A stretch of DNA of 64,000 nt from the NCBI GenBank assembly GCA_012656075.1, contig JAAKBF010000154.1, positions 156,438-220,437 of the forward strand, read 5' to 3'. The notes below the pieces were generated by a model. That model did no database searches, was not told the origin of the DNA, and saw nothing but the letters and a program-made list of their open reading frames with translations. The position numbers and the translations under genes were made by a program. Below are positions 1 through 11,738 of the stretch, piece after piece; position 1 is the first letter of the stretch, and each line of letters starts with the position of its first letter. Source of the stretch: Phytophthora hibernalis. Its lineage: Eukaryota > Oomycota > Peronosporomycetes > Peronosporales > Peronosporaceae.

Positions 1-1
1 G

Positions 2-3000
2 TACAATCTATTGGATGAGTTGCAAGCTGCAACCGAGCTGCGAAGCCTGTTTCAGTACAGAAGGTCGTCTAGTGAGCGCCTCAAGCACGGTCAAGCCAAA
101 TCGGTCACGGAGCAAGTACTAGAATTTATTCAAAGTGACGTGGATGTGTCGGAGCTGCGGAAATTGATTGAAACTCGGAACCAAAGGGCAGCGGGCCGCG
201 CACTTGGTATGGAGATTTTCATCCAGGCATTAAATGATTGTCAAAGCTCACGCCTGAGAGGAATTCTGCTCGAGTCTTTCGCCACTACCTTGAAGATTTT
301 TGCGATCGCAAATTATCCTGCAAATGTTTCTGGTTCGCCTGAATCTGGTGCACCAGTGTTGGACTCCTTTCCACGATTGCATTTTGATACTCTACTCTCT
401 GGATGTGACGAATCATTGCGGCAACGAATTGCAGAAGCTTTTGGCAACTGTCTTGTCGTATTTGCTAAGCAACTCGTTTCAATTAGTGATGATGGTACTT
501 CTTCTGGACTCATTACTGGTATTTTGAAATGCTGTGCGATGGACTACGATTTGGAGGACTCGTATCTGCTTCAGGAGAGCCGGGTGTTGCCGCCGATATT
601 GCGTCTGTTGTCGTCAGACTCAGTTCCGACCAGAAATGCAGCACAATCACTTTTAGGTGTACTCCTATCACGCTTTATTGCTGAACGAGTCGAATCGAGT
701 TCTGATGACGATCTTGATGAGCATGCATCTAGAAATGCACACGGCGTATCAGCATTTCAGCGTCAACTTTTTCTGCAGTTGGCCATCAGCTTGAGGATAT
801 CGTTTCTCCAGTCAAACCATCCCCGAATCCAGGCAGCGATAACGACTTCGAGTCATTTCCTCAATTCCTTCCCGAAAATTCACCTGGATTCACTGCCCCA
901 TGTTTACAACACAACGTCGTTGGCTGGAACCATTCTATAATGCTCTGGGTTTACAGCCCAAAGAAGGGTCCCTTGTACGCTCTCAAAACTGGCGATGAAG
1001 TTCGTCGAGGTCCAAGCTGGGCTGGTACTGATGAACTAGAAAATGATGAGGCCGAAATTGGTACCGTTGTCAGCATCCCAAAGCCAACGAAAGTTCATGT
1101 TCGATGGAATTCCTCGGGCCTCACTTCCCAATGCGAATTTGATCCTAAGCGGGGTATTTTGAGGTCGTGTTAGTCGATGAAGGTGTGGGGGCACAATATT
1201 CTTCAAAGGCAACAAGAATATGATCAAAGATACTGTAGCGGCGAAACCATGGAGCCACTTCGGCTTATTTTTGACAGATAATCGAATGCTAGTCTACAAA
1301 ATTGCGTGCGGTTCGGACAGGGAAAGTGTGTTTGAAACCGATTGTGAATTGGATGCTGATCAGTGGTCTCATGTTGCGATCGTACAAGACGAAGACACCT
1401 TGAGGGTGTATGTGAACGGCTCAATGGTATCGCAACATCTACTCGAGTCATTTTTGGTTATGAACGGGAATGTAAACCCAACCGAGTCCGCTATCATTGA
1501 GTCGGCACATCCCCTTGAAGACTCAATTGATGAATACTGCCCGGTGCATATTCCAGGTGCCGTCAAGATTCGTTTGACTTTTGATCCATTGTGTGATATT
1601 GATGGATCCACAGGGTTTGTGCGCTTTTACAAAGATGCAAAATGTGTGGAATATTGGGGCGAAGATAGATATACGGGCAAGTACAGCGATCCCGAGCGAA
1701 ATTTTCCCGGTGCTCAGAGCAACCGCGCTCGTAGTCTCCAACACGCTCAAGAGACGGATGATGTGGACATGAACGTTCTTGAGATCCCGTCGGATCGATT
1801 TTTGGTATATTTCCACAATGAAGGAAGCTCTAACGGCTGGGGATTTCGGATTCTCGCATCGCCCGAGTTCACTACGCCTAATAGCGAGTCTTTCAGTCCA
1901 GTGTCGCACTTAAACCCATATCCATTCTACTTTGGTGAGACACCAGGCCGGGTCCTGGATCACCCTGCTGCTGAATGCTGGATATATCAGCCGAAAGTAT
2001 TGAGCTACCCTATTTCGGAAAGTGATCTTACAGAGGAGATCCAGGCTAGCTACCCATCGCCCGGGATTGTTTCAAATTCGGTACCGGCAGAAAGAATTTT
2101 GCACATACTAGGGCTGATCCAGACGTGCGCGGAAACTTCGTTTGGTCGGAGCCTAATTGGCACCCAAGAGAATCTTGCAAGCCTGATGTATTTGTCGTTT
2201 GACGATCGTATGTCTGTAGAGGTTCAAGTTGGCGGTATCCGAGTGTTAAAAGATCTCACCAGCGTTGTGCCGCCTGAGACAATGGATGCTCAACTAGTAC
2301 AAGCTCTACCCCGTGAAACTGACGGGTTCCTGGCTGTTATTTTCAAACGTTTAGCACGCGCTTTAAATGTTTGGCGCTCATTTGAGGATGACAAGCAAGC
2401 TACAACGCCTGCGAGCGAGGAAAAAGATGACAGTGCAGCAGCAATGAGCGACGTTTTAGCTTTGCGAATTTCAGCGCAATCAGAGACAAGCTTGGTGGCA
2501 GCTTATATATCGCTGCTTCGCAAGACCGCGGGGTGTTCCTATTGGGGTGATCAACTCTTTGGGTTAGTGATAGCTGGGTTGCAACCATCTCATGACTGGA
2601 ATAAGCACGACGGCACGTTCTCTGAATGTGTACTAGGTCCTATGCTAGCATCGCTTGCAGTTCTAGGTGGAAGTTACTGTGGTGCATACATTGGTGGCAG
2701 GGTAAGCTGCTGCGTAAATGTTGATGGTAAAGAAATGATTGAGACTGGATACCTTGTGCAATTCCGCATGAAAGGGGGATTCAGATTGCTCGGGTCATTT
2801 TTGATTGTGATCAGTCGAGCACTGTAGATGTCCCCTTGACCGACGTTGCGCACCTGGATGATATCGAAAAGGGAGAACTTGCGTCTTTCCTTCAACGAAT
2901 GACGCCTTTTGCTTCTGAGTTGAAGGATTTATACCAACGTGTACTTGACCTGACCACCAGTATGTCACGGGGAGATGCATCGTACCAACCAAACTTGACA

Positions 3001-6000
3001 AAGAAAGAAAATGTCGAGGTGCTTGAAAGTGAGCATCCATATTCTGCAGGAGAGGATGTAACATACTCTCTGAATTTTCGGGGGCGAGCGAGATAATTGT
3101 GCGGTTCGATAAAATGTCGTGTACAGCTGGGCCAAATGACTACATTCAGTTCAAGAAACGAGAAGAAGATATCGGAGAAAGTGGCAATGAAGCAAAGTAC
3201 TGGGGCGAGGAAAAATACTATGGTGAATCTTTTCCGGGTGTGGGTACAGCTCCACCCCTTCGAATTCCGGCTGGGTGTATTGATGTGCACTTCTACACGG
3301 AAAGTACGTCCAGCACAATTTCTGAGTGGGGATTTAAACTCACGGCACACGCATTCGAAGAGACCTTAATTTATCCGCCAGAAATCCCGCCTCCAATTAT
3401 GACAAGTGCACTACACGATCTCCGCGCAAGGTGTGTTATTTCTCTTGGGCAAATTCTTCAATCACGAACGCATTCGGATATTATCCCAACCTTTGCACCG
3501 CTTCTTCCGTCGCTGGCCAAGATCGCAACTTCTCCCTGTGACGGTCGTCCAATTCAATCGCCGCCAAAGTCACAAATATTCGAGTCAAAGCATCCGTACG
3601 CGAATTCGGTGATGGAATATATGAAGGTGACTTTCAGCGGTGCATCCACGTTAACTATAACGTTCGATCCACAATCTCGAACAGAAAAAGGATGCGACTA
3701 TCTCTCCTTTTTTAAAGACAAGTCGCTGACTGAGCGATGGGGCGCTTATCAATACTGTGGAATAGGTAGCGATGGGAACTGGCCTGGTACAGATGACCGA
3801 CCGCCTCTCGTCATTCCATCGGACTCGTTCACGCTGCTATGGACCACTGATGGATCAAATGTCGACTGGGGTTGGAAATTTAACGTCACAGCAGATTTTA
3901 GGCCTCAATTTCCTTTGGACAAAAGTTTGAAGCAACTAGATACATGGTGTTATCGCTTGTTTGAAACCTTGTACGAGAAGATGAGTCCTCAACGCGTTCC
4001 TCTGAAGAGCGAGTTTGAGGAGTTTGCTGATAATGATATGTCATACCAGCAAATGCAAACGCGAGATCCAATGCGCTATTTGCTTTCAGGCTGTTGCTTG
4101 AAGGTGGCACCTGAATTAGCTGAATGGGGTAGCGCAGCGTCAAGAAAAGCGCAACCTTTTCGCGTCGTTGATAAAGATGGAGTAAAGATATATAATGAGA
4201 TGGATCGCAAGTCGAATGTATTGGATCTGCTTCGCAATGGAACCGAATTTATAGCGGAGACCCACCCTGATGGTTGGTTAAAACTGAGCTCGGAAAATAT
4301 GAACCAACTTGAGGAAGAAAATTCCGGGGTCGCTGGGTGTGGCAACGAACAGGCGAGATGGTGCACGTGACTTCCTTTGCATCGTGTGCTACCGGGGAGG
4401 ATTTACTGACGTTGGGCGTGGATGATCTCAATTTGGAGAGCAATCATTCAGTATTAGAAATGGACGAGAGCAATGACGAGGAAAAATCTCTGACAGGTTT
4501 ATGCTCGCCGTTTGCCTTCGACGAGTTCAAAGGGCAGTCAGATCGGATTCAAAGCTTGGCATATGATTCACATCGCGCTATGACAACAAAGGCAGCGCGG
4601 GATGCTGTTCTTACTTTTCTTTCTTGTGATCCAGTACGAACACCAGTACTGCTTAGTGATTTCGGGAACGTCGAGGACATCCTTCTACTCCTGTCACACT
4701 TTTTCTTAAAGCCAAACTCTGGGGCAGCATATGATAGTCAATCTGGCGTGTTGCTTGCACTACGCACTCGATTAAAGCATATGGTGCTAAGTGGACCTAG
4801 CGACTCTGTTCTTTCGGAAATCATAATTCAGAGCCTCAAGATTCTCAACAGTGGTCCGGAGTTACTTCCTAAAGGTCGTGGTGCTGTGCGGGTATTAGAA
4901 AGCACTCATCCATACCTGGATAATTTGGATCAGTACTGGGATATCTCAATTCCTGGAGCCACGAAAATTAAAATCGTTTTTGATCGACATTGCAAAAGTG
5001 AAACGGGATGTGACTGGTTGCGCATTTACAAGTCCGGCTCAAACCGAACGGAAACAATAGGACCCGATCAAATCGGTGGGCGTGCAGACAGTGAAAACTG
5101 GCCAGGAACTGGCGACCGCCCTCCGCTCTATGTCGACTCGGACTCGTTCGAGGTATATTTCCACTCTGACTCGAGTAATAATGACTGGGGGTTCAAATTT
5201 TACGCCATTGGAATATTTATGGAGGACGAACAGGTGGGAAACAAGGACTCATGCAACTCTGAGACAGTGGTTTGGCTACTTTCTATGGCTTCCTGGGTTT
5301 TAGAAACAATGACCTCAATTCCTGATGCTGACTTTCAAGCGAGCCCAACAGCTTTTAAAACGCTGTACTCGGCCGAAACTCTGCAGACGTTGATGAAAAG
5401 CCTCAACGACTCGCCTCAATGCATTAAAACTTGTGCACTTCAAGTGCTTGGTAACATGTCACAAAGCTCTGCTTTTCATACAATACCAGCAATCCTTATC
5501 GAGCAAGTGCGTGATTTGATGAATGTAAAAATGCGCGCAAAGTATCAGTCTGAAGACCGTGCAGAGTTGAAGTCTCCCTATCTGCAAACACTGGTGCAGT
5601 GTGCTGTTGCAGTCGATCTATCGATAGACAGTCATTGCATTGATAGACATGCGCTGGGTGCACACGTTGTCTTGCCATATGAATCTGGTAAGGAAGGTGT
5701 TAGCACCTTCGTAAGTGATCAAAGTATTTCACCTTCTGGAAGCTACCAGTTCCAGTTGATACTCAACAGGCTCGTATCGGAAGTGACTATCGGAGTCATG
5801 GATGGAACACTTGGGGTGTCCGCAAGAGACCCAGCGTTAGTTGTACGATGGAAAAATGACGGACGGGTATCGTGTAGTTTTCATCCCAAAAAAAGTGATG
5901 GCGACGAACTCGTCGAAATTTCTGGCTACAAAGTCGAATTTGTGAGGGAGATACAGTAACTATCCAAGTTGATGTGTTACGGCAAACACTCCTTTTCCGG

Positions 6001-9000
6001 AAAAATAGCGTTTTGACGGCTCTAATCGCGGGCCCAGCAGGATCAGGTGCTTTGGTTCCGTGGGAATCCCTTCAGCCTTCGCTGAACCGAGAGAGCGATA
6101 TCCGACTGGTGGTTTCACATTCGAGCTTCGAAAATCGTATTGAGTTTAGTTCACTCTCGTTTTCTCCTGTCGCCCTCATCCGTCAATATGTAGTGCCAAA
6201 CTGGTACCGCAAGGTTGTTGATGCAGTTGGCATGATGTTGGATTTCGAGATAACCTTTCATCTACAATCGTCTCGCGAGAAAGCCGTCACCCACTGTCCT
6301 CGATATCTCTTTCCAAACCTACGCGTGAGAAAATTGATATCAACGGTGCTGTAGCGTTGGAGATCCGATTTGATAAGAGGACTAGGCTGCAGGAAAAAGA
6401 TAAACTCCGATTCTTCGGCGCAAACCCACTTACAGATTGTGACGAACCGTCGGTGGTGTTTTCGGGAATCAATGGCGAGGCCGACGAGAAAGAAGCCCTC
6501 ACCTGTTTGCAACCGAGACGTTAAAGATATCTAATCATTCTTTGTCTGTTGGCGATTTGGTTGTAAGATCGCTCGATTGGGAATATAGTGACGAAGATGG
6601 AGGTGGCGGGAACATCGGTATTGTTCAAGAGATAACTGCTTGGGGGACCCACGGCGGAAAGGGTGTACGCGTTCGATGGCAACAAAATGGTTTCGAAAGT
6701 GTGTACCGGTATGGTCTCAATGACCGTTACGATGTGCAAAACTTGGATAATACCAAGTATCGCGACGCGCCGCTTATCATACGCGGAAGTAAACTTTCGT
6801 ACGAATTTCTACCAACTACGCCACAACCAACTGTAAATCTTGATCTGAGTGCAATTCCGGAATTTGCTGGAAGCTTGGAACTAAACGGGTCGTCGCAGCT
6901 AGACCTTAAGATGATGGAAGAGAGTGAGTGTGTTCTCTCCAAAAGTGATTTTTCTATAGAGTTCTGGGCGTGCATCTCCGAACATATGCAAGAGATGATG
7001 GCGAAGCAGTCTGATCCAGTCGATTGCATGGAAGTATTTCGGATCCATAGCACACATGGCAGAGTTACTTTGCTAAGTAATGGAGATGGTCAATGCGCGG
7101 TGAGCTTTCAAGTCGGGGATGACAACGGATCTGTCGTGGAAAATCGTCCGTGTGATGAGTCCACTGCTTCTGACAGCGGCAGAACGGGTAATCTCGTCTT
7201 CGGTCAGTGGATGCACTTAGCTTTAGTGTTTTCTGGCTCAAAGGTGTTCGTTGTCAAAAATGGTGACATAATCTATTATGCTCGATTTTCGGAGCACGAT
7301 AGGTCCGCTTTGGGTTTGAATCCATCCATGGTATTTGGAAATACGTCCCGCGATGTCGCGTGGCCCGGTGATCAAGTCGAAACGCTGGTACAATGCATCG
7401 GATTCCACGGTCATCTCTACGATATTCGAATCTGGGATGTCGCGTTTCGAGTTGAGCATCTTCGCAGTCATTTCCGAGGATTGGACAGTGTCGAAGTAGC
7501 GTCCAGAAGCAACAGTCGCTCAGGAACTCCTACTTCTGGAAGCACTAGGCCTCTGTCGCCAGCCATGAGATATTTATCTTCTCCACGATCACCGCGGTCG
7601 TCGTCTCGCCCTGGCGCCGCAGTACCTTTGCACATGCGAAAATGGGTTACAACGAACAGAACTAGCAGGGGGTCTCTACTGTTCGTTCGAAATGCTGCGT
7701 GAACCTATCGCCCTCCACATGCGAAGACGATACAAAGGCAAATGTTAGGGTATACTATGAAGCACACGCTCTATCTAACGGTAGCATGTGCGTCGGATGG
7801 ATTTTGGATGGTATAAATGTCAGTAGTCGCTCAGTCATGATCGGAGAAGAGCGTAATTCGTTTGGCATCGACCTCGGGAAGAAGGTGGCCAGTTTTTCGG
7901 CCTCTTCTCAAGTGCTTGCACCATTTACTAGGGTCGAAACAATTGGATGCAGCAGCCCTCGCCGGTCAATCGGGGTAGCTCCTTCACAAACGATATTTTC
8001 TGCCGCAGCGGTGATGTTATCGGCTGTGCCATTAATCTGGCAACCGGCAACCAAACATTTTACGTAAACGGCGAGGTTGTTGCAGAGTATTTTCCTTCGA
8101 CCAGCGGTGATAGCTTAGGCAGCGCAAGTCCTGGCACCGAGCAGTCTTCAAAACTGTTGAGCAATAGCGAGGACCAAGAATTTGAGAGTTTGTTCGACGC
8201 TGTGAAGAATCCGTCGCACTCAAGTGCCGGATCTCTATGCACATTTGCTGGAAGAAGCTTGTATCCTTCAGCGAGTCTTGGTCCTCAAGGTGCACAAGGT
8301 TTGGCCTGGAATTTTGGGCAACGACCGTTCAAGTTTGAGCCTTCTTTTGAGGGCCAAGAGGTTCTGACGATCTTGCAGGTTTCGGGATGTGAAGAGGATG
8401 ACGCATATTTTGAAGTGTATGACCACGATGAACACCACTGGGATCGAGTAGCCTACCGCCACAAGGTTCAAGATTATACTCCTCGTCTCGTTGGATGGTG
8501 GAAGCTAAACGAAGGCGAGGGTACCATTGTTGAGGATGTAAGTGGTAACAGCCAGCAAGGCACTTTGGTTTTACGGGGCGACAGTATCGATGAAAAGAAA
8601 AAGTCAGTTGTAATGCAGATTCTCCAAGGAGAGAACTTCTGGGATGAGCACTGCTCTCCTCCTGCTGCTGCGCGCAGACGTACCGGCGACGGCAGCAATG
8701 CATCACCGTTTTTTCGTTTGGATCTAGCGGTGATGCTACGAATAAGCCTGAATCGTTTTGGGGGTACAAGTTCTACGTGATTCCACATTTTCTGCTGAGA
8801 CTGTTGGTCGTCGGCGTTTCCAGTCATCTTCTGTGCGTTTCAGTGACTATCCTCGCAATTTGTTGCCTCGTCATGATCAGCAGTTCATCAAATACATTAA
8901 CAAAAAGGGGCAGCGTAAGAACCTTAATGTAACTCAGCTGCTACATGGATCTTGGAGCGAAATTGCACCACAGGAAAACGAATTGGTGCGTTGGCCTGCG

Positions 9001-10542
9001 CTAATGGAAATCGTAAATTCAGGTGATTTGAAGAGTGAAGGAACCGAGTCGAAACGCACCAACTCGGTTTTAGACAGCTCCGCCCCAGCCAAATCGCTCG
9101 TTGATTCGCACGGTCGTCTTTCAAAGCGGTTCAAAGTGTTGCAAGAGTTCAACGCTGCAATGCATCGAATCCTACCGTTTATTGCTTTTCACCCTCCCAG
9201 TCTCGGCGATCCTGGCACCAGTATCTTAAGCAAGCAATTTCTGCTTAGTCAACTCATAATGGAGCAGCGGCATCGGATCATGAGCGTCGTTAAGCGCACA
9301 GTGTGGGATAATGCACTTGGGCGCACAAACGAACCAGGAGTACCATTTGAATTGACGCTAAACCGGCCAAAGGCTATGCGGTTCCGCGCAACAGGAAAAA
9401 CGGATGTAGAAGGTCGTCACATGCTCTTCTCGCAAGCCTTCCGTCAACTACAAGCGCTTGATGGGGCTCACTTTCGGCGGCAGGACGCATTGTATCACGT
9501 GACTTTTCTTGGGGAAAATGCGCAGGATGCCGGCGGTCCGTACCGCGAGACCTTCGCGCAATACTGCGAGGAGTTGCAAACTACGCAGTTGCCATTAATG
9601 CTGCCTACTCCAAACTCACAGCACAATGTTGGTGTTGGACGTGAGAAATGGTTGTTAAGCCCAGGTGCACAATCTTCAACTGCACTCCAGATGCTCGAGT
9701 TCCTCGGCAAACTGATGGGTGCTTCCATTCGAAGCAAGCAATATCTTGCACTGAATCTGGCGCCGTTAATCTGGAAGAAGCTCGCTGGGGAGCGTCTGGG
9801 TCAGGACGACCTGGCAGCTGTAGACTCGATGCTGGTGAACTCAATGTCAAAATGCGAACAATCGACCGCTACGGAGTTACAGAGGAGATGTTTGAGGATA
9901 TCGTCATGGAAACTTTTACGACTTTGGGGGCCGATAATCGTGTTTTAGAACTCAAGCCTGGGGGTGCCAGTCTGCCTGTTACATTTAGCTCACGTTGTGA
10001 GTACGCTGATCTCGTTGAGCAGACTCGACTGCATGAAAGCAACGAGCAAGCGCAGGCTATCTTCCGTGGGATTGCCAAGGTTGTACCCGCCAAACTACTT
10101 GCATGCTTTTCTGGTGGCGAGCTAGAACTAATGGTGTGCGGGTCCCCAGAAGTGGACGTGGAATTGCTGGAGAAATGCACGGAATACTCTAGCTGTTCAC
10201 CAACTGATGACCACATTATCTGGTTTTGGAGAGCGCTACGAGATTTCTCACATGAGGAGCGAAGTGCCTTCCTGCGGTTTGTCTGGGGTCGATCACGGCT
10301 TCCAGTTAGTGCAGACGAGTTTCCCCAGCGTTTCAAGCTGCAGTCGTTCAACCAACAGCGTGCTGGTCGCAGCGTCGATGCCTACATGCCAGTGGCTCAC
10401 ACTTGTTTTTTCAATCGAAATGCCTGCGTACTCGAGTGAGACTGTACTGCGCGAGAAGCTACTGTACGCAATCTACAATTGCCAAGAAATTGATGGCGAT
10501 GGCGACAGTGTTGCAGCAAATCAGCTCGGATGGGAGGAATGA
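2..10542 (+). CDS. Giant HECT-type E3 ubiquitin ligase with CUB-like, MIB/HERC2, LamG-like and SPRY modules (5' partial, frame-disrupted)
   Basis: The C-terminus is a HECT catalytic domain (about 9250-10540). It has the QDAGGPYRE signature near 9520 and the catalytic cysteine in AHTCFF at 10404-10406, followed by the usual C-terminal tail and a stop at 10540. Going upstream one sees an LVGWWKLN LamG-like start near 8490, a SPRY-like segment (about 7745-8090, GDVIGCAINLATG), a LamG-like fold (6870-7480), two MIB/HERC2-type domains (about 965-1165 and 6545-6770), another LamG-like segment (1200-1440) and at least four CUB-like repeats (about 1495-1860, 3025-3350, 3580-3895, 4895-5215). The frame is open at the left edge, so the start lies outside the window. 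The reading frame changes near 940, 1150, 1187, 2775, 3078, 4325, 5945, 6350, 7690, 8000, 8720, 9845 and 10408, several at G or T runs; no intron signals explain them. A cytosolic protein-ubiquitination role is inferred from the HECT domain; substrates are unknown. Confidence 0.85.
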
Positions 10543-10617
10543 TCCGTCAGTTGGTCACTCGTGTGTCTTGTTTGATTATCTGAAGTACATGTACGTTTTG
10601 ATTTATAATGCATGTAA

Positions 10618-11265
10618 CTAAACCTTCGCTTGCAGCACCTTCAGTAGCGCTTCGTAGCGTTCCAACCGCTCGTTCAACTCGCAAATCTCGTCTTCCTTGG
10701 CGTTTAGGCTCTCCGTTGACCACACTGTAACAAGGCAGCAAACATCACTTCAGCATAATCTCAAAGAACTCTAGCTACTGTAGCAAGGATTCGTACCGTA
10801 GCCGTCGCGCAGTCGCTCAATTTCCTGGTCCTTCTCGGTGAGTTGTTCTTGAAGCCCCTCAAATTGAAGTGCCAGTGCATCTCGCTGCTCCTCTGCCTCC
10901 AGAACTTTGGTAACCACAGCATCCTCTGCTCGCTTCTTCCAGAGGTCCGCGCCTTCTTCCAGCATGCTGGTGGCCTCGTTCATGATGCCGTGTGAGGTCA
11001 TTGCAAACTCCAGCATACGCTTGAGCCGATTGTTCTCCTCCACAATGACGTCGAGATCCTGCACGCCTTTCGGCTGGCGCTCGACGACCTCCAGTGTAGT
11101 CGATTCACCCTCTTGGTCTCCACTCCACCACTTTAATAGTATTGTTGATGCCGTATCGATAACTGTTTGGGCAACGCTCGACGCCGTCGAAACAACAGCC
11201 TCGAAAAAATTGATACAGATTCGCGGTAGGTCCAACACGCTTGAGCCGACTCGCTCCATTGTCAT
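10618..11265 (-). CDS. Small coiled-coil protein sharing its C-terminal module with the adjacent kinesin
   Basis: The proposed exon 1 runs 11265-10797 from an in-frame ATG (MTMERV) and exon 2 runs 10724-10618. They are joined across a 72-bp intron (10725-10796, GTACGA...TTACAG) at phase 1, giving 191 aa. The middle is a long helix (EENNRLKRMLEF onward) ending in [13 protein letters not shown], then after the intron VWSTESLNAKEDEI. The same block, with the intron in the same codon, ends the neighbouring kinesin gene, so this looks like a partial tandem duplicate of the kinesin 3' end. The frame stays open upstream to about 11500 without an ATG. A separate ATG at 11620 opens a different frame (MSLAELQIDASK), so an upstream exon or a frame error is possible and the 5' end is uncertain. 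No enzymatic motif is visible. It is convergent with the HECT gene (76 bp apart). Confidence 0.6.
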
Positions 11266-11738
11266 CCATGTGCCATGGTGAATTGCCAGGTGCCGAGACC
11301 GACGACGAGATGTTTTTGGTGTTGGTGGAGACCTATATGGATGTTGCACGGGGAACAAAACCAACGGCCTGCTTAGTAAGCTTGCACGGGGAGTTGATGA
11401 CGAAGCAGAGTTTCGGCGCTTTTGGCGAGAGCGCGTGGAGGAGTTGGCCAAGCGCTTTCCGCCCGTTCCGGTCGCAGCACTAACTGCAGTGGCAGCATTG
11501 ACTAGGTCGGTCCTTGTGTATTTCGCGATCTCTCCTCCTCGTTACTTCGATAATGGTGGTCAGGGAAGGTTGGGCTCTGTCTGACTTCGACGCATCGATC
11601 TGAAGCTCGGCTAAGGACATGATGCAACAGCTGAAGCGAAGAGGACAATTTTAGTGTTAACGCCGTCATGAAGCCAACAAGGTACTTTTAGCATATCTAG
11701 CGTACATATCAGAATAAGAGCAAGACGCCCGAAATTGG

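Noticed and set aside
11241..11483. Plus-strand 80-codon ORF inside the small coiled-coil gene
   Set aside because: No recognisable motif and antisense to a well-supported helical protein.
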